64,000 nt of DNA, taken from assembly GCA_036267355.1 (NCBI GenBank), contig DATAWG010000043.1, positions 1-64,000 on the forward strand, in the 5' to 3' direction. The DNA comes from Pirellulales bacterium. Its GTDB lineage: Bacteria; Planctomycetota; Planctomycetia; Pirellulales; DATAWG01. The position numbers and the translations under genes are program-made. Positions within the stretch are counted from its first letter, which is position 1; each line of letters begins with the position of its first letter. The notes beneath the pieces are model-generated. The model was given only the letters and a program-made list of their open reading frames with translations, made no database searches and was not told the origin of the DNA. Below, piece by piece: positions 1 through 8,000 of this stretch.

Positions 1-2
1 CG

Positions 3-1441
3 GCGATTTCATCGGACGGAAGCACGGTGGTGTTCACGTCGGCGTCGGGCCGTGATTTCACGATCAAACGCCTGGACAGGCAGACCGAAGTTGCGTGGCC
101 CACCGGGCACGGCACGGCCGTCAAGCGAATTGCCTTGTCGCCGGATGGGCGAACGCTTGCATCCGTGGGCGAAGATTTGACGCTCCGCATTGCAACCATC
201 GAAAGCCGAAAACTGATCCGAGTGGTGGAGCGGCCCAGTGGCGACGACGTACCCGGCAAAATGTGGTTCTCCCCGGACGGCACCAGGCTTTTCACGGTTG
301 CCGCACCACACGCGATATCCATCCGAGTGTGGGGAGCCGCGGACGGCAATTCCCGCGGCGGCTCCGAATCGATACCTGCCGACCCCGACGCCCGTTTGAT
401 CGCCGTCTCCATGAACGCCCGGTTATACGCAACGAGGCTCGACTTCTCGGTGGATGTCGTTGACGCTAAGACGGGGGCAAGCATCGTGGGACTGGTGGGC
501 AACACAGGTGCGATCTCCGCGCTATCGCTCTCCCCGGATGGCAAATTTGCCGCATCTGCGAACCCTTATTTCTCTGCGCAGTTACGTGTGTGGAACGTGG
601 CAACGAACAGGCAAATCTGGAGCACACCGTTAGGTGCCTTGTCGCTCGCATTTGCGCCTGATGGACTGATGCTTGCCGCAAAGGACGGGCAGGGACATCT
701 GAAATTTTTCGAGACGACGCGGGCCGCGAAATGCATCCGTTGGAAAACGCCGGGGGCCCGATTGGCCCGTTCGCATTCGCGCCGCGTAGCAAACGCCTCG
801 CCACGGTCGTGCGCTCCGAACTCGTGCTCTGGGACATATGCAACGGTAATCGCGTTTGGTCGAAGGATCTGTCGGACACTGGCTTCAAGCACTTGGCGTT
901 CGCACCTGACGAATCTGCGATCGTATTGTTCGGCACCAAGTGGTTATCAGCTGACGTCGGCGCGTCTGGTGGGGATCGGGGACAGCGAGGTGCCGGATTC
1001 GAGTGGGCTGGCCCGTTTTTCAGCGGGATCGGAAGGAGCGAATTCTGGATACAAGTGTGCGCCGGCAGCGATGGTTCGCTCAGACGCAGGGTTGGATGCG
1101 ATGCGCTGAAATGGATCGGGTTCTCGGGCGACGGCACGCGGTTGTTCGGCGTCGGGACAACGGTCACTGGATGGCAATTCCCGACCGTCGCGTCTCCTGA
1201 GACGAGGCAGTTGGGCACGAAGTTCAAAGCGGTCGCCGTCTCGCCGGGTGGTGGGCTTATCGCAACGACCGCCGCAAATGACAGAATTGAGCTGCGCCGG
1301 CTCGCCCCGACCGGCGCCGCGATCGCCAGCCTCGGCCGCGGGACGGGGGATCTTTCATTCTCGACAGGCGGGGAACGGCTGGCCGTAGTCGATGATAACG
1401 CAATCGTTGTCTGGGACACCCGAGCGTGGCGGGGCAAGTAA
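3..1441 (+). pseudogene. WD40-repeat protein, left-truncated and frameshifted
   Basis: The reading frame is open at the left edge, so the true start lies outside the window. Translation from base 3 gives beta-propeller blades with the usual SPDGRTLAS, SPDGKFAAS and FAPDG cores up to about base 725. From there the propeller continues in another frame (about 731-1441: FAFAPRSKRLA, LAFAPDESAIVLF, VAVSPGGG, VVWDTRAWRGK, stop). The first frame itself runs on as non-WD40 residues to a stop at 1109, so a frameshift near 725-731 splits the gene. Between about 940 and 1090 the second frame reads poorly while the first reads plausibly, so further compensating indels are possible. WD40 propellers are protein-binding scaffolds; the specific role is unknown. 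A sequencing error is the main alternative to a real pseudogene. Confidence 0.7.
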
Positions 1442-1454
1442 CGACAGTCACTCG

Positions 1455-1483
1455 TTGATAATTGGGGCATAATTGATTAATTC
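1455..1483 (+). promoter_or_regulatory. Candidate sigma70-type promoter
   Basis: TTGATA at 1455-1460 is followed after 17 bases by TAATTC at 1478-1483. Initiation would fall near 1490, just at the first hairpin of the structured stretch that follows. The -35 box is good and the -10 box is mediocre. No coding sequence starts directly downstream on this strand, which makes a non-coding transcript the natural reading. Confidence 0.35.
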
Positions 1484-1487
1484 GGTC

Positions 1488-1615
1488 GCGGCGAGAGCCG
1501 CTAATTCAAACGGGGATCGTTCCATGAACACGATCTCCTTCATGGGAAGAAACCGCCCCGTGCGGAGGCGGTCGTGTGTGAACAACACAACCGCCCCTGC
1601 CACACGGCTGGGGCG
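1488..1615 (+). ncRNA. Candidate structured RNA with mutually exclusive hairpins
   Basis: Five inverted repeats are packed into 128 bases. GCGGC-GAGA-GCCGC (1488-1501) carries a GNRA tetraloop. GATCGT/ACGATC (1515-1520/1530-1535) overlaps CCATGAA/TTCATGG (1522-1528/1539-1545). CCGCC/GGCGG (1553-1557/1567-1571) competes with an 11-base stem with one mismatch (1567-1577/1585-1595). That stem in turn competes with CGCCCC-GCC/GGC-GGGGCG (1592-1615). Such alternate pairing is typical of attenuators and riboswitches, but no known class is recognised. The last hairpin, read on the minus strand, is followed by a T-rich stretch, so it may simply terminate the leftward gene at 1661-2038. No protein-coding signal is convincing here. 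Confidence 0.35.
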
Positions 1616-1660
1616 AAATAGAAAACGTGGATGGCGAATCGACTACAGTACCGCAGTTGG

Positions 1661-2038
1661 TTAGGTAAGACCGCGCACCAACTCAGCAATCGCGGCCAGC
1701 CACCGCCAGACTTCACCATCGGAGTCTTGTTCCGCCAGCAATTCTGGCGTCATGCGGGCCGCGGCAGCGCGATTGAGCCATTGCTTGGCCTGATTTCGCA
1801 ACCGCCGCCGGGCTCGCGCTGAAATGGAGAGCCAATCGCGATCGGAGCCTGGAATCAGAAACCGCCTTTGAACGACCACCTCGGCGACGTCGTCGCTGCC
1901 GCCAAACTCGGTCTGGATGCCGCTGGCCTCGAAAATGGCTCGCGGGTGAAGATAGTTCTCCCTGAATCTTTTGTCGGTGACGAAGGCGCGGCATCCAAAG
2001 CGCTCGACGTCATCATCCGATCGAGCGATGCGGCTCAT
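1661..2038 (-). CDS. Hypothetical protein (125 aa)
   Basis: No family is recognised. The product is soluble, without signal peptide or membrane helix. It has an N-terminal part (MSRIARSDDDVE...) with mixed charged residues and an arginine-rich amphipathic helical C-terminus (ARARRRLRNQAKQWLNR, then WRWLAAIAELVRG). ATG at 2038 is preferred over an upstream TTG at 2092 because it is the only ATG near the point where the protein-like composition begins; the ribosome site is weak (GGCGG). The gene stands alone between the structured-RNA candidate and the alginate-lyase-family gene on the opposite strand. The hairpin at 1592-1615 lies 46 bases beyond its stop and could be its terminator. Moderate confidence that it is a real gene. 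Confidence 0.5.
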   Translation of the reverse strand: MSRIARSDDDVERFGCRAFVTDKRFRENYLHPRAIFEASGIQTEFGGSDDVAEVVVQRRFLIPGSDRDWLSISARARRRLRNQAKQWLNRAAAARMTPELLAEQDSDGEVWRWLAAIAELVRGLT

Positions 2039-2172
2039 TGTGCCGCCATCACCGTGATTCCAACGACACGCGCGCCAATGTCGGCCGACCAAGGGCGCCC
2101 ATTGACCGACGATCGATCCGCAAACTAACGTAGCGATTGGCTAAAGCGAAATTGTTGCTGGGAAGGTTGGTC

Positions 2173-3468
2173 ATGCGTGTAATGCAGTTGGCACGACCGC
2201 CAATGGTCGCGCGCATCAAGCTGCTGATCGGCACGGTCTTGATGGGTGCTGCGCTGATGGGTGCTGCGCTGACACCCATGCCGACAGAGCCGCTACTAGC
2301 CGACCAGCCGGCCGCTCCTCGCCCAGCTCCAGCGAGCGGCTCCGCATCTGCTGCATCAGCCGGCGACAATCGCCCGTTCGTCCATCCTGGCCTGTTGCAC
2401 AACGACGACGATTTTCGCCGGATGGCGGCCGCGGTGCATGTCGGGCGGGAACCGTGGATGTCGGGCTGGAACAAGCTCACGGCCAACAAGCATGCGCAGC
2501 TGTCGTATCGGCCGCGCCCCGTGGCGATCATCGTTCGCGGCCGTTCCTCGGAACCGGAGAATTATCCCGCGCTTTATAACGACATTGCCGCGGCTTATGC
2601 GTGCGCCCTGCGATGGCGAATCTCCGGCGATCGGGCGTATGCCTTCAAGGCGGTCGAAATCCTCAATGCTTGGTCTTCCACATTGACGGAGGTCCGCGGC
2701 AGCTCCGACCGTTTTCTGGCCGCCGGCATTTACGGCTACGAGTTGGCTAACGCCGGAGAAATCATGCGCACGTTTGAGGGCTGGAAGCCCGACGACTTTC
2801 ACCGCTTTCAGCAGATGATGCTCCGCGTCTTTTACCCGCTGAACACGGATTTTCTGGCGCGGCACAACGGCACCGCGGTCGACCACTATTGGGCGAATTG
2901 GGACTTGTGCAACATGGCGTCGGAGATGGCCATCGGCGTGCTCTGCGACAAGCGGTCGATCTACAACGAGGCTGTCGAGTATTTCAAAAAGGGCGCCGGC
3001 AATGGCGCAATCAAGCACGCAGTGGTTTGCCTTCATCCAGGCGGTCTCGGCCAGTGGCAGGAAGCGGGGCGCGACCAAGGCCACTCGACGATGGGCATCG
3101 GACTGATGGGCACCCTTTGCGAAATGGCATGGAAGCAAGGGGACGATCTCTACGGCTACGACGACAATCGCTTTCTCGCAGGCTGCGAATACGTGGCGAA
3201 ATACAATCTCGGAGAGAACGTGCCGTTCCAAGCGGTGCTCGTCTCTAAAAAGCACTACACGGCCGTTAGCCCGACTGCCCGCGGCATCGTTCGCCCCGTG
3301 TGGGCATTGGTTTATAACCACTACGTGAAGCGCGAGGGTCGATCGGCGCCGTATACGACGAAGATGATGCAGCATGTGGCGCCGGAAGGAGGCGGCGGAG
3401 ATTACGGGCCCAACAGCGGCAGCTTCGATCAACTCGGCTACGGCACGTTGACATGCACGTTGCCCTAA
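2173..3468 (+). CDS. Secreted alginate-lyase-family protein
   Basis: The 431-residue product has a cleavable-looking signal region (MRVMQLARPPMVARIKLLIG, then a hydrophobic stretch) and a proline/alanine-rich linker. A helical domain typical of the alginate lyase superfamily (PF05426, alpha/alpha barrel, PL5-like) follows. Seen motifs are LYNDIAAAYACALRW, an NWDLCNMA block near residue 241, and GQWQEAGRDQGH near residue 300, followed by ALCEMAW-like and GYDDNR blocks; Asn, Arg and His of these blocks correspond to family-conserved positions. Members eliminate uronate-containing polysaccharides, so a periplasmic or extracellular role on alginate-like glycans is inferred; the substrate is not established. 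ATG 2173 is chosen because GGGAAGG lies 6 bases upstream; a TTG at 2137 lacks one. It heads the polysaccharide-degradation region. Confidence 0.8.
   Translation: MRVMQLARPPMVARIKLLIGTVLMGAALMGAALTPMPTEPLLADQPAAPRPAPASGSASAASAGDNRPFVHPGLLHNDDDFRRMAAAVHVGREPWMSGWNKLTANKHAQLSYRPRPVAIIVRGRSSEPENYPALYNDIAAAYACALRWRISGDRAYAFKAVEILNAWSSTLTEVRGSSDRFLAAGIYGYELANAGEIMRTFEGWKPDDFHRFQQMMLRVFYPLNTDFLARHNGTAVDHYWANWDLCNMASEMAIGVLCDKRSIYNEAVEYFKKGAGNGAIKHAVVCLHPGGLGQWQEAGRDQGHSTMGIGLMGTLCEMAWKQGDDLYGYDDNRFLAGCEYVAKYNLGENVPFQAVLVSKKHYTAVSPTARGIVRPVWALVYNHYVKREGRSAPYTTKMMQHVAPEGGGGDYGPNSGSFDQLGYGTLTCTLP
2241..2270 (+). repeat. Perfect 15-bp tandem duplication inside a signal peptide
   Basis: GATGGGTGCTGCGCT occurs twice head to tail (2241-2255, 2256-2270). 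It is in frame and encodes MGAAL twice in the hydrophobic core of the alginate-lyase-family signal peptide. It lengthens the h-region by five residues and looks like recent replication slippage. Confidence 0.9.
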
Positions 3469-3645
3469 TCCAGCCATACCGGTCGCTCGAAAGATCCCTA
3501 CCTGAAACGTGTGCTGGCGGCGGCGCTTCGGAGTCGCCGCATTGTGCCGCATACGGGGCTTACCTCGGATGCCGACGACGGATGGCACCACGTTGGCACC
3601 ACGGTGGCACCGCCGTTCGCACGACCAGCCGTCCACGCCACCTGG

Positions 3646-3675
3646 TTGTTGCGTCCTGAAGCTGTGTCGTACAAT
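3646..3675 (+). promoter_or_regulatory. Candidate promoter for the SH3-domain gene
   Basis: TTGTTG (3646-3651), 18 bases, then TACAAT (3670-3675). Initiation near 3682 would leave a leader of about 40 bases before the ATG at 3724. Just upstream, GGCACCACG is repeated three times with slight variation (3584-3612). Confidence 0.4.
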
Positions 3676-3723
3676 AAGCGTTCGCCGTATCAACAGCAGG
3701 TCGGGCATAGCGAAGGGTCGACA

Positions 3724-4221
3724 ATGCCGAGCGCCATCGCTTCGCAAGCGATTCGAGCCCTGAGCCTGTTCCAGATCGCGGCCAGCTGGATCGTGGCGCT
3801 GGCCGCTCCTGCTCGGGCAGCCGATCAATCTTTCGACGTGATCGTCACGGCGACCTCGGCACGCGTCATGGCCGGCGAGAAGCCGATCGGCGAAGTTCCG
3901 ACGGACACGCGGCTCACGGTCAGCCAAACCAACGGCGATTGGTATCTGATCAACCTGCCGAGCACGAACCCGCCGCAGCAGGGCTGGATTCGCAAGGGCG
4001 ACGTTCGCCTGGCAACGGCGGCCGCGGCCGGCACGCAACTCACGCCCGAGGAACAGGAGCAGCTCAAGCTGCGCGACAGGCTGGACCACGAAACGGACCA
4101 ACTTCGCATTGCCGAAAAGTTCGACGAAGCCATTGTCGCGGCCGAGAAAATGTCGGCCATCGAGCGGACGGTGCCGAGTGGGTTCCTTTCGGGCGTTAGC
4201 GGGTCGGTGCGTGCGGGGTGA
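3724..4221 (+). CDS. Secreted SH3-domain protein, truncated at the start of a TPR region
   Basis: The 165-residue product starts with a signal peptide ending in LAAPARAADQ (about residues 1-36). A bacterial SH3-like domain follows (VIVTATSARVMAGEKPIGEV, then GDWYLINLPS and GWIRKGDVRL, about 40-97). Next comes the beginning of a helical repeat (LRDRLDHETDQLRIAEKFDEA) of the kind that opens TPR arrays in large planctomycete SH3-TPR-CHAT proteins. After IERTV the sequence becomes glycine/serine-rich and stops, much shorter than those proteins. The next gene encodes what looks like the CHAT C-terminus, so the pair may be the two ends of one ancestral gene after an internal deletion. Start ATG 3724 fits the signal peptide. 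Function as it stands is unknown; it may be a relic. Confidence 0.6.
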   Translation: MPSAIASQAIRALSLFQIAASWIVALAAPARAADQSFDVIVTATSARVMAGEKPIGEVPTDTRLTVSQTNGDWYLINLPSTNPPQQGWIRKGDVRLATAAAAGTQLTPEEQEQLKLRDRLDHETDQLRIAEKFDEAIVAAEKMSAIERTVPSGFLSGVSGSVRAG

Positions 4222-4258
4222 CGCGATCCTGCGGTTCGGTACGAACGAGGGGATAACG

Positions 4259-4702
4259 ATGAATCCGTTCTCCGTTAGATCGCCGATTGGTGCGCCGAGC
4301 GGCTGGCTTCCGGCCGGTTTTGCCGCGGCGCTGCTCGGCGCGGCGTGCGGTTTCGCCGCTTTGGGTGTCGGAGGCGCATTCGGCGCGAACGGGTTGCCCG
4401 ATCCGCCGAAGCGCGTTCGCCCGGCGCCGACGGCCGACCATCCGACGAACCCCGCGGTTCGCGCCCGGCTGAAGTTGGCTGGGCCGCCGGAAAAAGTCGT
4501 CGAGCTCGATTTGAGCAACGCCGATCTCAGCGATGCTGACCTCCGGCAGGCACAGCTATGGCTGCTGCATGAAGGCCTGAAGCGAACCGACGAGATGCAT
4601 GGCTTGGAACTGGCCGCTGAGCCGGGCGAAGCGGTGCCGCAAGTGAACGAACTCTCCCCGCGCTTTTGGGCCGCCTTTGAATTGAGCGGCGATTGGCGCT
4701 GA
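4259..4702 (+). CDS. Signal-peptide protein ending in a CHAT-like C-terminal segment
   Basis: ATG 4259 follows a good ribosome site (GAGGGG, about 5 bases spacing). The 147-residue product opens with a long hydrophobic, alanine/glycine-rich export signal (about residues 15-45) and a proline-rich linker. It ends with LRQAQLWLL and PRFWAAFELSGDWR. That ending strongly resembles the last helix and strand of CHAT (caspase-like) domains in TPR-CHAT proteins, where a WAAF-LSGDW block is usual. The catalytic His/Cys core of CHAT is absent, so no protease activity is expected. It lies 37 bases after the SH3 fragment, consistent with both being remnants. Alternatively it is a genuine small exported protein that recruited the tail. 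Confidence 0.55.
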   Translation: MNPFSVRSPIGAPSGWLPAGFAAALLGAACGFAALGVGGAFGANGLPDPPKRVRPAPTADHPTNPAVRARLKLAGPPEKVVELDLSNADLSDADLRQAQLWLLHEGLKRTDEMHGLELAAEPGEAVPQVNELSPRFWAAFELSGDWR

Positions 4703-5017
4703 CTTGGCCGCCCAGCATCATGCGTCGGTCTCTCGTGTCGGAGGAGGCGGCGATTGCGGCGGCTAGCGATCGGGTTAGGTTTGATACACCCATGCTATGC
4801 ATGGGCAGTCTCCGCTTGGCGACGACGATCCGCACGCAGCTTGACAAACCAGTCGTGGTTGAACAGATTCAGGAAGCGAACGAACCGACGGCAGCGAGGT
4901 TCGACGAACTGCGATTGCGTTTGACGCGTCCTTGGCGCCGCGAGTTTCCGCTCCCACCGCTTTCCCCCCTTCCAGGGCGCATTTGCGCCCTGCCGGCCTG
5001 CCCCAGGATCTCGTGCC
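4703..5017. other. Intergenic stretch with one short palindrome
   Basis: No coding sequence is convincing in these 315 bases. The only clear structure is CCCATGC-TAT-GCATGGG (4789-4805), a perfect 7-bp inverted repeat that could be an operator. The ribosome site of the next gene (AGGA, 5005-5008) lies at its right end. Confidence 0.5.
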
Positions 5018-8000
5018 ATGAAGTGCCTTCTCGGCGTCCTGCTCTCTTTCTGGTTCGCTGGCGCGGCTTACGCTGCCGATTATGTATGGTTGGAAGGAGA
5101 GAATCCGACTTCCAAGAACTTTCCCTGCGGCCCGGCCGGCGTGGAACGGCCCCAGTTGCTCTCCGGCGAAAAGTGGCTCGCCCTAAGCCTGGATGCCGCC
5201 AGAATCGAAAAGGAGTATCCCAAAGAAGGCATCCTCCTCGGCTACAACTTTCAAGCGCCGTCGGCGGGCAACTATGAAATCTGGAACCGGGTCGGCATGG
5301 AGTCGTCGCGGACCACGTTTGATTGGCGGATCGATCGCGGCGCATGGCAAACCGTCGGATCGCAAGAACTGAGCAGCGACTTGACGGAAGTCGGATTTTG
5401 GAACGACGTCGGTTGGCTTGAGATGGGTCGGGATGAGTTATCGGCGGGCAAACATTCGCTCGAAATCCGGCTGACGCCGAGCTTCAAGGAGGACGGCCGC
5501 AAGAAGGTCGCCGACAAGATTCTTTACTACTCCGACGCAATTTGCATTTCAAAGGGCCCTTTTCGGCCGAACGGCAAATTCAAGCCGGACGACGACTGGC
5601 AAACGGAATCCGACAAGGAGGCAGCGCGGCACGTGTTCAAGCTCGCTTCCGCTGCATCGGCGGCAGGCGAACGCGTCGATCTACCACTCGATGGCCTCTG
5701 GCAAGTGTGCCGCTTCGACGAGCAACAGATCGTCGATCGGGCCGGACCGACGAAAAATCTTCCCGACATGGCCACGGCCCGTTGGATGTCGATTCCCGTG
5801 CCGGGCAATAAGTTCGAGGTGCGGCCCGAATTGCGGTTTTGCCATCGTTTTGTTTACCGCACGCGCGTCGACGTTCCGGCCGACTTGAAGCGACGCTCGT
5901 TCGTCTTGCGGTTTCCATCCCAGAGCCTGATCAGCAGTGTCATTGTGAATGGAGAGTTTTGCGGTTGGACGAAGGCCCCGTTTGCCACATGGAACTGCGA
6001 CATTACTCGTGCCGTCCGGCCGGGCCAGATCAATGAAATTGCCGTTGCCGTCAAAGATTCGTACTACGCCTTCAGCGAAAAAAAGGCCGGCAAAAACCCT
6101 CGCCTGTTGTTCAACGAGCCCGTGGCCTGGATGGGCGCGCAGAACTGGGTCAACCAGTATTTTGATTTCCCGATCGGGAGCGCCGACTACGGCGGGAAGT
6201 CGGGCATCTTAGCCACGCCTCGTCTGATCGTCGCCGGCGAAGTGTATGCCGCCGACGTGTTTGCAAAGCCGTCGGTTCGCAAGAAACAACTCGGCTTGGA
6301 GTTGACGCTGGTCAATAATTCGTCGGAGGACCGCACGGTCGATATTGCAAACGTTGCCCGATTGCTTGCCGGCGAACATTCGACGAAGTCGTTTCCAATC
6401 CACACGGTCACGATTCCTGCCGGGCGGGAACAGGTCGTCGAGATCGACGAACCGTGGGCAGATCCGCGATTGTGGTGGCCGGATGATCCGGCGATTTACG
6501 CCTTGACCACCCGCATCGAAATTCGCGGCCGGGCCATCGACGTTCGGCGAACCAACTTCGGCTTTCGCGAATGGCAGTGGAGCGGCCAGCAGTTCAAGCT
6601 CAACGGGGTGCCGTGGCAGCTTTGGGCGGATTGCACCCTCAGCGATGGCGGAAAGAATCCGGAGGGGGCCATCGCCGTGTGGAAATCGCACGGCCAGAAC
6701 ACGTGGCGATTCTGGGGCCGGCAATTCGGCGGCCTCGACGAGCAACAAGCGCTCGATCTCATGGACCAACGCGGCATCATCGTTCGCCGCAGCGGCATCT
6801 TCGACGGCGAGGGGGCCAACTATCTCCATCAACTGGCCAACGGCACGGAACTGTTCGACAACTGGATCGACCAGCTTAAGGCAATGGTCAAAGAGGAACG
6901 CAATCACCCGTCGATTCTCATCTGGTCGATCGAAAACGAGATCACGTTCATCAATTCCCGCAACCTCGGCTTGCAGCAACAAGTCGAGCCGCAGATCGAG
7001 CGAGGCGCCCGAGCAGTGATGGCGCTCGATCCGACCCGTCCGGCAATGACCGACGGCGGCAATTGCCTCGTGGATGAATCGCTGCCGGTCAACGGCGTCC
7101 ACTATCAGGAGAGCTTCTGGCGCGACTATCCCGACGAAGCATACACCTTGGCAAAGGCCACCATCGCGCATGAAAGGCCCGTGATTGCCTGGGGCAAAGT
7201 GCTGTGGCGGCTTGTGCCGGATCGCCCGATTTTCATGGGCGAGTCGTATTTCGTGCGCGGCAATACGCCCGGGGCGTTCAGTCAGTTCGGCGGGGAAGGT
7301 TGCTTCGCAGGCTGGGGACCAGCGACGCAACAAGGCGCCGGTCTGTTGGCGAAGATGCTCGCCGAGGGCTACCGCTGGCACGGCGTCGCGGCGCAGCATT
7401 TTTGGTTCGGCGCCGACGAAGCCTCGCTCCACTACAACTCTTGGAAGCCGGTGTGCGTGCTCTGTCGCGAATGGAACTGGACATTCGGCGGCGGCAACAC
7501 CGTTTCCCGCACCCTCAAAGTGTTCAATGACACGCATTACAGCGATCCGATCGAAATGGACTGGGAATTGCGTCTCGACGGAAAACGTGCGGCCGGCGAG
7601 ACGAAGATATTCAAGCTCGAGCCGGGACAGCATCAAGAAGAGACGATCGCGGTCGCCATTCCCAAGCTGGCCCATCGAACGGCAGGCGAATTCGTGCTCA
7701 CTTGCCGCCGCAAAGGGGAACAAGTTTTCCGCGAGGTGAAAACCGTGGCTGTGCTGGTTCCCGACGAGGGACCGAAGCCGGCGATCGCTGCCCAAGATTT
7801 GGTCGTGATCGATCCCTCGGGTACGGCAAAGGCGCGGCTGCGAAACCGCGGCATCGCATTCACGGAAGCCCAGGGAATTGCCGACGTGCCCGACCACGCG
7901 CGTGTGGTGCTGGTCGGCCACGATGCAATTTCTGCGCGCGATGCGACCGACCCGCGTTGGCTTGCTCTCGCGGCGCGCGGAGTCCGGCTGCTTGTGCTCG

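Noticed and set aside
1473-1664. Short plus-strand open frame over the hairpin cluster
   Set aside because: Translation is Arg/Asn/Thr-rich without protein character and the DNA is dominated by inverted repeats.
2356-4518. Open frame of 720 codons on the minus strand
   Set aside because: Crosses three plus-strand genes and their spacers and has no recognisable motif.
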